A stretch of 64,000 nt of DNA from Anolis sagrei (lineage: Eukaryota > Chordata > Lepidosauria > Squamata > Anolidae): positions 213,154,506 through 213,218,505 of the forward strand of contig NC_090023.1 of assembly GCF_037176765.1 (NCBI RefSeq), given 5' to 3'. This document shows positions 29,201 through 43,374 of the stretch, in pieces (the stretch's first letter is position 1; every line of letters begins with the position of its first letter). Made by a program: the position numbers and the translations under genes. The notes beneath the pieces are model-generated. The model ran no database searches, was not told where the DNA came from, and saw only the letters and a program-made list of their open reading frames with translations.

Positions 29201-32200
29201 CTCCCCCACTATGAAGGGATGAGACTACAAATATACATCTGTGGAAACATCACTAGCAGCTGTGTACAAAGGAGACAGCTTGTGGCAGCAAAATACTGAT
29301 ATTGTTAACAATAGAAATGTGCCACTTTGACCTTGTTTTACAGCAAGGAAAAAACTGGAGCCCTTCTTGTATCTTTCTTCTCATCCTCCCTGTTCCATTC
29401 TATTCAGTTTCTCGTCCTCCCAGTTCCATTTTCCAACATCATAAAGAAGATGGCTATGATATTTTTCTCTTCTTTTTTGTTTTTTGTTTTTTTTTTCCTC
29501 TGGGTACATTTATAAGCCACTGCCTCATCAGTAAGTCTAAGGCACCTTCTGCACTGCCCTATATCCCAGGATCTGATCCCAGATCTCTGATTTAAACTGG
29601 ATTATATGAGCCATAAAGCAAGATTATCAAAGGAAATAATCCACATTATCTGTCTTGAAGTGGATTATCTTAGTCTACACTGCCATATAACCCAGTTCAA
29701 AGCAGATAATCTGGATTTTATCTGGCAACATAGAAGAGACCTGAGAACCCTTCCACAGAGCCCTATGTCCCAAAATATCAAGGCAGGAAATGCCACACTA
29801 TCTTAGTGTGGACTCAGATAACCCAGTTCAAAGCAGATATTTTGGGCTGTGTGGAAGGGCCCTGAGTGTTAAAAATGCAGGATTCAAGTCTGCAAAGGTG
29901 CAGAGACAAATAAAATACAGAGCTCCCTGGATTTCTCAATGAACAAATATTGGTTTACATGTGTTATGTAATTCAAAACAAATACCTAAGTTTGATGGCC
30001 TGTATAGAGTAGTCTTCAAGTCATTTTCAACTTATAATGACCCTTTTGTGGGATTTTCTTGGCAAGATGTAAGAGGTTTGCCTTTGCCTTTCTATAAGAC
30101 TGAAAGAGTATGATTTACCCAAGATAACTTAATGGGTTTCAAAGATGGGTACCTTTATGTCCCTTTTTGCTTTGTTTTTTTTTTTTTTTTTACAAAAGAA
30201 TGTTGTCTTAAAATATTATCACTTGAATTTTGTATTACAAGTGATAATAAGTTGAAAGGCAATAATGCCACTATGTCCCCCATTAGTACCATTGAGCTAT
30301 CTAAGAAAAAGAAATCTGTAGAATAATCTTTGTGAATGATATTCTCTTCATCAAATGCTACTAGATTCCTCTATCTCTTTCTCTGCTAAAATAAACTAAT
30401 ATTTCTATCTCTTTGAAAAATATTTATCAATCATTTCCATAGGCACTGTAAAGAAGGAAGCTCAAAATGTGGTCCTCCTCGCCATGGCACTACATAAAGA
30501 TGGGCTGTATGCAGCTGGACATGTAAGATGCCTCCAGTAGAGTCCTCTAGCCTTCTGAAGTTTTTAAAATTTTAATTTCTTAATCTCTCCATTGAGGAAA
30601 AATTGATCTTGATTCATAGCACTTTGTAGAGATTGTTTTTTGAGAACCAATGCTTAATGGAAGATAAAGATGTCACAATTCTGACATAGTTATTAATAAT
30701 GGTTAAATATTAAGTAATGGGATGAAAGGATTGTTTATTACACATTACCAGAATATCATATAGTTCATTTCCCTGGGTCTGAAACATACGATATATCCCC
30801 TAAATCCCTATTCATGCCATATAGATTATGTCAGAAACAAGCAAAGACCAGGAATACAAATACATATGAACAAATGCCTTCAATGAATCAACATTTTGCT
30901 AGGGTGATCCACATTTGCGACCGATAAAGATTGTTTCTGTAACTTGATTAAATTTTTGCAGATTACTCAAATGTGCATCTTTGTTCATTCTCAATACTGG
31001 ATTGTTCGTGTATTTGAATTGTGTTATTACTTATCAAGTGCCTATTTTTTTCTAAAGTTTGAAAAGATACGATAGGCCATGTCTACAGGTATATGATCTG
31101 TCAAATGTGAAATGAAATGAATGGAGAAAAAGGAGGAGAACAAGCAAGGTTTAAATCATAATTCACAAAGACAAATAATCTGGAACATGGCCATACAGCC
31201 TAGAATACTCACAGCAATCCACAAATCATCTCAGTAGTGTCATCTGATCTAGAAGGAAAAGCTGCCATCAACACATGCACAACCTTCTCCACAGCTTTTT
31301 CATTTCAATGACAAATCAAGATGGCATGACTAAAATGGCCAAGCAGAAAAGTCTTAGAATTCCCATAATGCAATTTTCGTGCCAAATGCAGACAGAGAAG
31401 CTGGTTGCAGATCTGTATTGGTCCAAGGACCAAACTTGTAGAGACACTTGAAATCTGTGACTGGATGGATTTGGCTCCAAACAGTCTCTAAAATCTTTAA
31501 AAGTCATTATGGCAATTGATATAGAGGCAGTCACAGTGATTATTCAGTTTTTTGTTTGCCTAGGATGGTTTTGTACGTTGTTACAGAATAAAAGGCACAA
31601 CATTTGATATGGAAGACTGCCTGGAAATGAATGAGCCTATTACAAATCTTGTCTTCTCCCCTGATTACGTTTATCTATTAGTAGAAACAGAAAAGGTAAG
31701 TTGCATAAGGCAAAAGTATGCTAAATTACTAAATTTTCTATTTCCTACTATTGTTTCATGTACATAATGAAGAGAGTAGGGGAAATAAAAGTGGTCTGAC
31801 TGTGGGTGGTTAGCCTTATTCTAATCTTTTGGGGAAGAAGGTACTTACACTGACCCAGGTTATTTGGGATGATTTTGTTGAATAACATTTTTAGACTTAT
31901 ATATGGTAGCTGGAGCCCCCAGTGCACAGCGGGTTAAACCACTGAGCTGCTGAACTTGCTGACCAAAAGGTTGGTGGTTCGAATCCAGGGAGTGGGGTGA
32001 GCTCTTGCTGTTAGGCCCAGCTTCTGCCAACCTAGCAGTTCAAAAACATGCAAAATGTGAGTACATCAACAGGTACTGCTTTGGCGGGAAGGTAATTGCG
32101 CTCCATGCAGTCATTCCGGTCACATGACCTAGGAGGTGTCTATGGACAATGCCAACTCTTCAACTTGGAAATAGAGATGAGCACCACCCCCCAGAGTCAG

Positions 32201-35200
32201 ACACAACTAGACTTAATGTCAAGGAGAAACCTTTCGCTATAGGGTAGTTACATTTAAATGGAATTGTGCATTAATAGGCCATAACTGATTTATATTATCT
32301 CCTTTAAAACAAGTCACTTTTAGATCAAAGAGATATTTAAAATCAGAGGCTCCATCTACATTGCTAGATAATCTAGTTTCTGATCCCAAATTATCTTCTT
32401 ATTCCAGATTATATGACAGTGTAGACTTGTATAATCCAGTTCAAAGCAGATAATCTGGGATCAGATTCTGGATTATATGGCAGCGTAGATCCAGCCTGAG
32501 AGTGGTGCTAGTAATTATTTTAATAAACAAATGTTCAGAAACTGTATGTGGAATACTTTATCTTTTTTCCAGTTTCTTTTTTTTAATACAATTTTTATTG
32601 ATCAAATATACAAAATAGGGAGGGATAAAGCAATGGATATAGAATAGGGATTTTTTTTTAAAAAAAATCTTATATGATTGGCTTATTCCACCAGTTTGTA
32701 AAACAAAAAAGGTTAATATGGTGTTTTTTAAAAGGAAAAGGTCTTTAAAAGAGAATAGAAAAATGTGTATAAAGTATGTAGAAACATAGACGATAATAAG
32801 GTTAAGAAAAAGAAAACAGAAAACCCTATCTAACATTTTCTGCCCTAACACTGTTGTCTTCTTTATAATCTAAATATCTATCTTTTTTGTCTTGCATCTT
32901 CTTTCTTCTCGTAGATTAACTTTTCAGGATCCCTTGGATGTCATCGGGGATCCTGCTATTCTCGTAATTAACTCAATTTTTTTTCCTTTTCTTGTTAATT
33001 ATACATCTCTGTAGTAGTCAGGCATGTAGCTGGGGGGGGGGGCTTGGGGGGCTTCAGCCACCCCCCCCCCGAAATTCTCATGGTGGTCCGTGAAAAGGCC
33101 TAACTGGTACATTATTTAAACTGTTATGTTATTCATATCATGATCTGATCACCATGTTCAATATATCCCATATGCATGGGGGTATTGGAGTAATGATACA
33201 AAAGGTTTGCTAGGCTAGACCCTCTTTCACTCAGACTCAGCCCCCCACCCCCCAATCAAACTCAGCTCCCACCGAAACAAAATCCTGGCTATGGGCCTGG
33301 TAGTAGTGATTATCTCTTATCATCATGTCAAACCCAGTGTTTTTATTTTCTTCTCTTCTTTTAAAAATCAATAAATTGCTGCCACACTTCCTCTGTTAGT
33401 AGTTAAATGATGCTATTAATTGCTTGTAACCAAAACTAGATTATTACAGTATTCGATTTCTTCTTCAAATTTGGGAGGGTTTGGCAATTGTATAAACCTG
33501 GCCAATTTTTCCATTTCTGCCAGGTCCCTCATTTTTGTAATCCATAAATCTTGAGTGGGAATTTCTTCTTGTTTCCAATAATCACAAATAATGAAAAACT
33601 CTTCTCCTCTTTATCTTTTTGATAACATCTTACTTTCATTTAACAGGGATCAATCTGTGTCTTTAATCCTAATGATAATGAAGATATTAGTCTATTATTG
33701 GATGCAAGTATAAATCACTTTGTAGCAGCTGATTTTATTGTTCCAGGAACAAAGCACTGTGTGGTAAGGAATTCTCATTTTTATTACATCTGAAAGGCCA
33801 ACCTAATATGAACCTATCAGAAATTGAAGTTCATCAGCAGTGACCCCTTTATGCATTCTAATGCCCTGCTAGACTAGGCAGGTGGATGTATACGAGAGAC
33901 TTTCCCTGTGGTAACATCCCAAGGTGCATCTACACTGTAGAATTAATATAGTTTGACACCACTTAACTATTATGGCTCAATGCTATAGAAGAGTGGTTCC
34001 AAACCTTCTTTTTTTTTTTTACCAGGAACCACTTGACCAGGAACCAATCTCCAACATTAGTACCAAAAGGGTTATGAATCAGGTTTTGGTCAACTTTAGT
34101 TTCAATTTGGTTATTTGGGTGCTAATTCAGAAAATTGCATTGGATAGACCACATCAGCTCTAGCTTCTGATATAGAACATATGCCATCTAGTAGTCGCTA
34201 TCTTCTCGCCTACAGAAAACCATATTTAATACGTCTCGGCACTATAAGAGGGTTTTGCAAGACCAGTTGCTCTCGTTGCAATGGTGTGTAGTAACGGTGA
34301 GGCCATATCATGAACTGTCCTAGACTCGTATTAGATAGTTTAAAAGCAAATAGCTACTATGATTTTAAAAGCAAAGTGAATGTGTGGACAAAGGAATCAA
34401 TCCCTCCTTCCACTTTTAGCATACCATTTTTCAACTCTTGTTCTACAGACTTCACCACCATTTCATCTAGTTTGGTTCTTCGGGAAAGTCATATAAAGTA
34501 AACAGAGTGCACACAAACATGACTCATGCATCAAATCACCAGTCTGCTTTATATTTAATTACAATTCCTCCCTTTGTTTCCTACTTATAGCATGTCCCCA
34601 TCTTTTTATTGTAGTCTGCTGCAGAATCAGGAGAGCTGCATGTTTGGCAGGTGGAGGATGGTGCTTTTGTCAGCAAGCTGTGTCTACATGCTTTGGTATG
34701 CTCAAATGCCAACTGAGTTCATAATCCATGAGATGTTTTTATTAATATATATGCAATTGCAAATTGATTGATATTGTATAAAATAAGGAATATAAAGCAC
34801 CATATTTTATATTTAACAGACTCACAAATTAATATTTTACTTTATTGTTGAGGATGAGGAGGGAAATTGATTTTGGAAACCCAACCACAGAGGAGTTGTT
34901 CTTTCAAAAATTCCAATAACTGTTGTCATGCTAAAATAATTTTCCATTTCATTTATTTTCTCCCAAGGTGACTGCAATGGCCTGTAGTCTTACCTCTCAC
35001 AGTGTTGCAGTGGGAACTAAAAGTGGCCATGTTTATTTCATAGATGTTAGTGAAGTTGAAACTCCTAGGGTGGTTCACCGAGTTCTCCTTTCTGAGGTTC
35101 CTGTGCAGTTTTTGCAGTAAGTAGTTCTTGGCAAACAAGAAAATGATCATAAGAACAAGCAGGGTGGCTTAGGGTAGAATTTCTGGATCTTTGACATACC

Positions 35201-38200
35201 CAAGGAGGCAGCTCCCAGAATCAGGACATCAAGACTTTTTGGGGCACTGCCCTTCCCAGGCTTCGCATCTTCATCATAAGTGAAAGAGTGTAAAGCACAC
35301 ATGTCAAACTCAAGGCCTGTGGCTCAAATCTGACCAACTATGCCATTTTATGTGGCCCTCCAGATGCTGAACTACAACTCCCATACTCCTCATCATTCGA
35401 CCTCTTGACTAGAGCTGATGGCAGTTGTATTACAGTAACATCTGAAAGGCTTCTGTTTGCTTTCTTTAATCAGGAGAGTGAGGTTTTGAATTTAGATACA
35501 AGGTTTGTGGATATCATGTCTGACTTTAAAATGACCCTTACCCTTTCCCCAACCTCAGAGCCACAAGTGCTGTTGGGCTGCCATTCCCATTATCCCAAAT
35601 CTATATGGTGGATACTCCAAAGTGATGGGTGTTGTCTTTCAGTAACATCTGTGGACTACAACTGGATAAAAACTAAAGAGCATTGAACACTATTTAAAAA
35701 ATAGTTGGCTGTTTGTATCCATGGATTCTCCATCCATGGAGTCAACATCTCTTTGGAGGCAACCATCAGGTTGATATGTCCCTCAGGGAAAATGAGTTTG
35801 ACATCTCTGCTGTATAGGGATAGCTCTTGGGCTAGTGTCTGGCACTTTGTCATCATCTTTCATTCATGTCCCATATGATGCATTGCCAGTTGTGAGTTGT
35901 CTCTGCTTGATACTTCAAAGCATGGCACTTCAACATTTTGCAAGGTTGCATACTCCGTTGCCCTGTTCACCATTTCAACAAATTGTTTTTCAACCCTGAG
36001 AAGATAACTTCATCCTCTTCAGGTTCTTTTTGTTTATGATTACCTTTTTCTTTCTGTTTTTTCCTCCTTCATCTCTTTTCATTTTGTTGGCCCTTGTGGC
36101 CCCAGAGAGTCCTAGAACAGGAAGAAAGCTCCTTCTGTCCCTCTGGTTCCCAAATCCCAACAGATAGGAAGAAAGAGATAAATCTCTCCAACACTGCAAA
36201 ATGAGATATGTCTGTGGAGGGATTGGATATAAATGTGGGTATGAGCATATGATCTTGGTTTCCAAACTGAGATCAGATGCCATCCTAAGGGCTGAAAAGA
36301 TTATGCACTCCTGACTTAGATTATCAGTGGTAGACTGATATGAAACTGGAAAAAAAAAATGTCTCAACTCGCACTAACTACAGATCTAAGTAAATTAAGT
36401 TCAAAATTCCCATAGGATTGTTGTGATCATTAACTATTGTTGCTGGTTGCCATGTTTCAAGTCATGAATTGTACATTTTGATGTACTTCCTTTCTTTTCT
36501 CTTTCCAAGCTATGAACAAAGCGGTCAGTTTCTCATAGCTTCTACGACAAAAGGACATATCTTTATTTTAAATGCTTTCCCCTCAAAAAATTTTGAAATC
36601 CTTGGATGTGTAGGTAAGAAATAAAACCTGATGAGTATTTATTTCCTGTATATTTCAAATGGTAATAGATATGATTTCTGGTATGCATTTAAAGCACAAA
36701 AAGGCTCTCTAGAAGCCAAACAATTTTATTAAAGAATGTTATTTTTTCTTAAAAACAAGAGAAAGTGTCATCTAGTCCATGAATTCCTTCTTTTTTTCTC
36801 TCTCTCACACTCACAGTTTCTCTACAACACATGCAATTTAGCACAAATACCTGCATCCATTCATGTCATTGGAGATTTGCAGTGGGTAGATGTGTACTCA
36901 AATTGTTTTTCCTTCTTATGTAATTTAGCCCACCTGACTGCACAATGACTGTTTAGAAGGCTAGTAGAAGATTACAAGAGGAGGCAGAATATTGCCTAGG
37001 GTTTATCAGTATGCAAAGGGATCTTGTAGCACCTTAGAGACTGTGAGAAAGAATTTGGCAACATAAGCTTTTGTAGATGAACTCTACTTCCTCAAATATT
37101 TCAGGTTAACACAGCCATGTCTTTGTCTAATTTATATACATATCCACTGAAGCAAAATAGTTTTTTAAAATAATTTTATTGAGTACATAGTAGCACCGTT
37201 TGTGATTAGATAATAAATATCTATTGTGTGCATACATTGTAAATATTAGAGCTTCCAGTGGTGCAGCAGGTTAAACCGCTGAGCTGCTGAATTTGCTGAC
37301 CAAAAGGTCGGGGGTTCAAATCCAGGGAGCAGGATGAGCTTCCACTGTTAGCCCAGCTTCTGCCAACCTAGCAGTTTGAAAACATGCAAATGTGAGTAGA
37401 TCAATAGGTAATGCTTCAGCAGAAAGGCAACGGCACTCCATGCAGTCATGATGGCCACATGACCTTGGAGACGTCTATGGCCAATGCTGGCTCTTTGGCT
37501 TAGAAATGAAGATGAGCATCACCCCTCAGAGTTGGATACAACTAGACTTAATGTCAAGGGAAACCTTTACCTTTTATTGTAAATATTGAAGTATTTTTAC
37601 ATTATCTATTCACCTTCTTTAATTCTTCTCATCTTATTTTTCTCCCCCGCCCCCCACCCTCCCTTCCCCACCACATTTTTCTCTATATCTTTATCTTAAC
37701 TTTGTACAATCTCTGTACTAGCTTCACCACCTTCTACGCATTTAATATAAATCATTTCTCTTTAATATCTTCTATTTTTTCCTCCTGTGTATCTTCTGGG
37801 ACTATACATGCTATAATGTCCGATTGGACTTGCTCAAATCAATAGTTATTCTAATTTTCCAAATTCCATTTTGTTTCATCTCTCCATCCCCAGGCCGCTA
37901 CTGCTTTCCTTGCTAAGATCATTGCTTTAAATAAATCTTGATTCTGCACAACAATGTTTTTGTTCCCTATTATTGTAATTAACATGAACTCCATGTTTAC
38001 CTGGATTGGTATTTTGAAATTTCTCAATTTTTTAAATTACTGAGGGTACTTAATTTTTTTTGAATTGTTACTTCCAAATATTTTATTTTTTAGAAAAATA
38101 AATGTTGTGTCTGACTAGTACCTGAGTGAGAGACTGCTTGGGAATCTTATGCATATTTTCATGAATTCCATACCAGAAGGTACCGAAGATACAGTTATAA

Positions 38201-41200
38201 CCTACTAATTAAAGTTTAATAAATTATGTCTGTAGTTAAAACTTTCTGGTAACCTTAATATGTTAGACATTAATAGAAGGAAGCATGTTTTGTAATGGTT
38301 TGCTTGAACTGAAATGTCGACATTTTTCATTATAGCATTGAACAATGAGATTATTGACCTAACCTCAGTCTACAATGCAGAGGATACAACTGAAGTAATT
38401 GCACTCCTTTGTCCACCAGAGACCAAAAGGGCAAGAATTGAAATATTTAATCTTCAGTCAAAAATTGCTTTGGGTAACATGAAGTATTGTATGAAGTTCT
38501 ATTACTGTTATGTCTTATACTAGCATTTATTTAAAGAATCATATGGACTAATAGCAAAATTATTATCAAAGTGTAAGATGTTACGTTACCACATTGTTAC
38601 CATCCATGCACTAGGAGAAGCACTCTTAGTGTTCAGGAAATTTCAGGTTCAGTACCAGATGGCAGGTTAATTGTGGACTGTCAACAAATATTATGTGCTG
38701 CATGCTGTTTTTCATATGATCAATCTGTCAACATATGAAAAACATCAAGATTTGGTCACTACAAAATTATTGGTATGCAACCTGAAAGCACATATAAGCA
38801 AATGTTGAAAATTCTACAACAAAAACTTTGACCAAACATGGAGTGAGAAATGTCAGTTGTTTAACTGGATTAAGGAAAGAAAGAAGCACTGGAGATCATA
38901 TTGCAAACATATGTTGTATAATGGAACACATAAAAAATTTGAAGAAAAATCAGCCATATAGGTTATAGCAAAGACTTTGGTTCTGTAGCTCGCGAAAAGC
39001 AATGGATTGCTCTTAGAAATGTATGGGGCAGAACATTTAATTGTTTTGATGAATAACCTGAACTGAGAATAAGAAGCTGTCATTAGGACAGAATACAGAG
39101 AAAGGGAATAGTTTCCAATTACCAAGGGAGGTCAGATAATGTTTTATCACTCTATCTGTTTAATGTGTATGATTTGAGTGTCATATAAAGCAGGATTAGA
39201 CAGAAAATTGAAAGAAGGAGCAACAATCATATAAGTTATACAGATGACATCATACTGCTAGGAGAAATTAGCAAAAACTTAGAACTATTGTTGAAGAAAA
39301 TAAAGAAGAAAGTGCATTGTCAGGTTCACAATTGAACATTAAGAGAAAAAAACAACAACTACAGATTATTTATTTAACAATGAAGTTGGAGATTAAGACA
39401 TTGAAATTGTTCAGCATTTTCTATACCTTGGCTCGGTCATTAATCAGAATTGAAACCAGTCAAGAAATCAAAAGAAGATTAAAACTTGAAAGAGCATCTG
39501 TGAACAAATGAAAGCACAAATGTATATAATTGAATACCACAGTTAGGATTGTTTGTTGGTGGAATCATATTCCCCATTTCTATGTATGAGAATGAAAGGT
39601 GGACAGTGACAAAAGCTGATAGGGAAAAAAATTAACTCACTTGAAATGTTCTGCTGGAGAAGAGTTCTATAGATACCGGGGATTCATCAAACAAAAAACC
39701 TGGTCTAATCAAGCTGAACTCTCCTAAGAAGCCATCATGACTAAACTGGGATTATCATACTTTGGATGCATCATAAGAAGACATGGCTCACTATTGAAAA
39801 AATAATGTTTGTTAAAGTAGAAGGCAATAGGAAAAGAGGGCCATGGTCCAGATGGATAGTCTCCATCAGAAGAGCTATGACCCTGAGTTTGCAGGACCTG
39901 AATAGGGTTGTTCAGGATAGAGTGACTTGGAAGTCTCCCATCATAGGATCACCATAAGTCAAGGGTGACTTGACTGCAGTTAACAATAAACATGAAAGGG
40001 ACAATAGTCTTAAGAGAGGGGAAAACACAAAACAGCTGAGTGAGGACTAAGAATGCTCAGTGAAAAATAGTGTAATTCCAGGTTTTTTTCTAATTTTGTA
40101 ATTCAGTGTTGTTTCATTACTGGGTTATCTCAGTCAGTTTAGATAAACTAGAACCTTAGAACAAGGAAACAAAAGAAAAAGATAACTATGGCATAGTTCA
40201 ATTTACCTCTAATTCCATATATCAGCACTAAGCATTTACATATCTGCCAAGTATAAACAACACAAAGAAGGACAAGGAGTGGAAAATGGCACACAGATCT
40301 ACTCACTTTCTGATTTTGGTCCAAAGCTGTTCATTTGAAAATATCTCATTTGTTCTTTAGTTGCTCAAGCTTTAGATAATGAGAGTTTGCCTATTGGTAC
40401 ATTCATAGAGACAACTCTGAGGTCACACCATGAATAAAAACACTCGAGTTGGAATTAGATGCTTGGTAGAAGCCAGATTCTGGGGACTTAACATTTACTT
40501 GTGTTCACAACTAATTTCTTTAGAAATAAAAAATAAGGCAAAACCTTCAACCATGGAAGTAACTCTCCCCCTCCCCTCTCTCTCCTGTGATTTTTTTTTT
40601 CAATCTGCAGAAAATGAAGAATGTATCACAGAAAGAGGGATGTTGAAAGATAACATAATTCAGAAACATGCATATGGTTTAGAGTTCCCTCTATCTTCTG
40701 CGGTCAAGAGGAGGGATGACACAGTGTTAGCCTGTACTAGCCAAGTACCTTTCATCCTTAGATACAACCTTACTACAAAGGTATTATCCTGTTGGACCAG
40801 GAAACCATTGATAAAACATTAGGCTAAATTAAATCGATTGTATAGAGACCTCATGGGCCATCCAGTCCAACTCCCTGCCAAGAAGCAGGAACATTGCATT
40901 CAAAGCACCCTTTACAGATAACCAAACAAACTTCAGAGGTGATCAAGATGAGATAAAGCAACTGAATAGAAAATATATCCAATTTTTATTGGCTGCAGTA
41001 GATGTTTGTAGTAGTGAAAAGCATACACAGTTTTTTTAAAAGCCTGGTAGAAGCCTACTACCTTTGCAACTGAGAGTATATCGAGTCCACAAAGCACAGA
41101 AGTCTTGTCCCTATGCCTCCTTCTGTTTCCTGCGTAGACACTGAACGTATTTTCCTCGGGTAAAGAATCTCTACCCAGTCTTATATACTATGGCCTTCCT

Positions 41201-43341
41201 GCTTGTAGATACCGCACCGGATGTGGGGAAGAGTGGCTCTGGCAAGGGAGCAGGGTTTCCAGCCCTTTCTGCTGCAAAAATGGGAGATGCTGAATTAACA
41301 GGGAAGGTTTATATTTGGATATTTCCATTTACACAATGGATTATGTCACATGACTTTACTCAGGATGTCTTATACCTTCTCAATGGCCACCTGAAATATA
41401 TGGTGTCATTTTTATATCCACTGTGACTGTATTCTGTACTTTCTTGAGTAAACCTCTCCTAAGCCTCTCTTGTCACACTGCATTTCTATCTATTTAAATG
41501 CTTTCTTAATATACAGCCTTTGGCCCCATTTCAAATTTTGACAGGTGGTGTGTCTATGATTTAGCCCCACCCCCACCCCCCACCCCCCACCCCGCCATGT
41601 CTATGCATTCATACATCATTTTCTAAAAAGGAAACCTGGGACCCTCTAGAACATCACCAGGCAAGAAACGTTGTAAAATCCAGTGCAATAACTAACGGTT
41701 ACATTTTAGCAGCTATGAAAAAGACAGTAATGTCACTTGAAGACTTGAAAGAGAGGGTAGAAGTGGTTTTTGGACGAAGAAAGCAGTTTCTCTAAAGATT
41801 GGGAGATGAGATTCTTTAGACAACACACAAAAATGGGGATGTATGTTTAAAAAAACCAGGCAGCGGTCTACAATAAACTAATGAGTGTTTTTTTCTGGAC
41901 ACAATTGAATGCCCACTCCTTACTTGCCTACCTTTCATTATTTGGCATGATCATCTTTACATAATATTACCATCACTACATCTATTATGTGGTATCCCCT
42001 GTTTGGTTTACAGACAACATGGAAAGATCAGCCGGTCATTTTTTCAGAGAAGAGGATACTGAGCAAACAATTTGGACATACCTTCCTATGTTTGTCAACC
42101 CATGGAAAGTGGTTAGCTTCCGTTTCAGAGAGTGGGCAAGTTTTTATCCATGATGCTTCGAGTTTGGTAACTGTCAAAATATAGTTCTCTTTAAAAATTT
42201 TGTTCATCAAGGTTTTCCAATGAATTTCAAGTTGCACATTAAATAAATGCATACAGAATGTTCTGTTTTTATTTTGATGCTAGTATTGTGTTACTGGTTG
42301 TAGAGTCTCAAGGTAAATAGAAGAAATTAGAACAGATCAAGTCTGGAATCATATAAAGGAAATCTACACTTATATGGGGTTTAATGTTTCTTTTGCTTGA
42401 ATATATTGCTTTTGCTAAAGATATGTCACAATGCATGAGAGTTGAATTAAAAGCAACAGGGAGAAGGAAAAAGGACCCCAGTGTCAGACACAAGTTTGCA
42501 AGACAGCTTGATACTACTGTCCAACTCAGCTAAGCCAGTAGGTTTGCCAGATTTTATAAGACACCCATAGCATTTAAAACAGGAAATGTGTTAAGCCAGT
42601 ATTTTCTGACTCCGAAGGCATGTTTATCTATTCAGGAATAAGAATAAAATGTTCTAAAGACATTGGAACAAACCCCTCCTTTCCTTCAAGAAACAATTAA
42701 AAACTTATTTCTGTATGCTAAGCTACAGAGAGGAAAAAGAAGAATAGTCTACAATCAATTTTACCTTATCAGGCAATGTTGACAACAATTACTCTATCCT
42801 ATTGAAAAGCTATATTTCTATATTTTTATAATCTCAGATTTTATATTTTTATACATACCTTAACAATTAATGTGTTATTTATTATACTGATTGATTTATT
42901 TGTTTTACTTAATTGTGTTTGATTTGTTTATTTTTCATTGTCTGCTTTAATGTATTTTGTGTTACTGTATATGGCATTGAATGTTTGCCATTTTTTGTCT
43001 TTGGAAGCTGCCCTGAATCCTCTGGGGAGAGAGGGCAGATTAAAAATACTTATTATTATTATTATTATTATTATTATTCTGACACAAAAACACACTTTGA
43101 CATATCGAAAAAGATGTATATGCTGGATTTCGTATCCCAAAATCACAAGTCTAACACTGCCCAAGCGTTTAGGACTATGTGATATATGGAGAAAAAAACC
43201 AAAACCAAATCTATACTGGCTCAGTCGTCACCCAAGATAAAAAGGCCCACGGTGGATGCTGCTGATTCTGGACATCCATCAACAAGTGGGCTGCAGAATC
43301 AAAATACAAATGAGCAGTCACAGAAGCAGCAGAAATATACA

Positions 43342-43374
<33 letters not shown>

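Noticed and set aside
38104-38190. 5S rRNA similarity.
   Set aside because: Only the 3' half is present and diverged; not a functional 5S gene.
41190-41426. A 78-codon plus-strand frame in CFAP43 intron 15.
   Set aside because: No family match, no conserved splice context, adjacent to low-complexity C-rich sequence.
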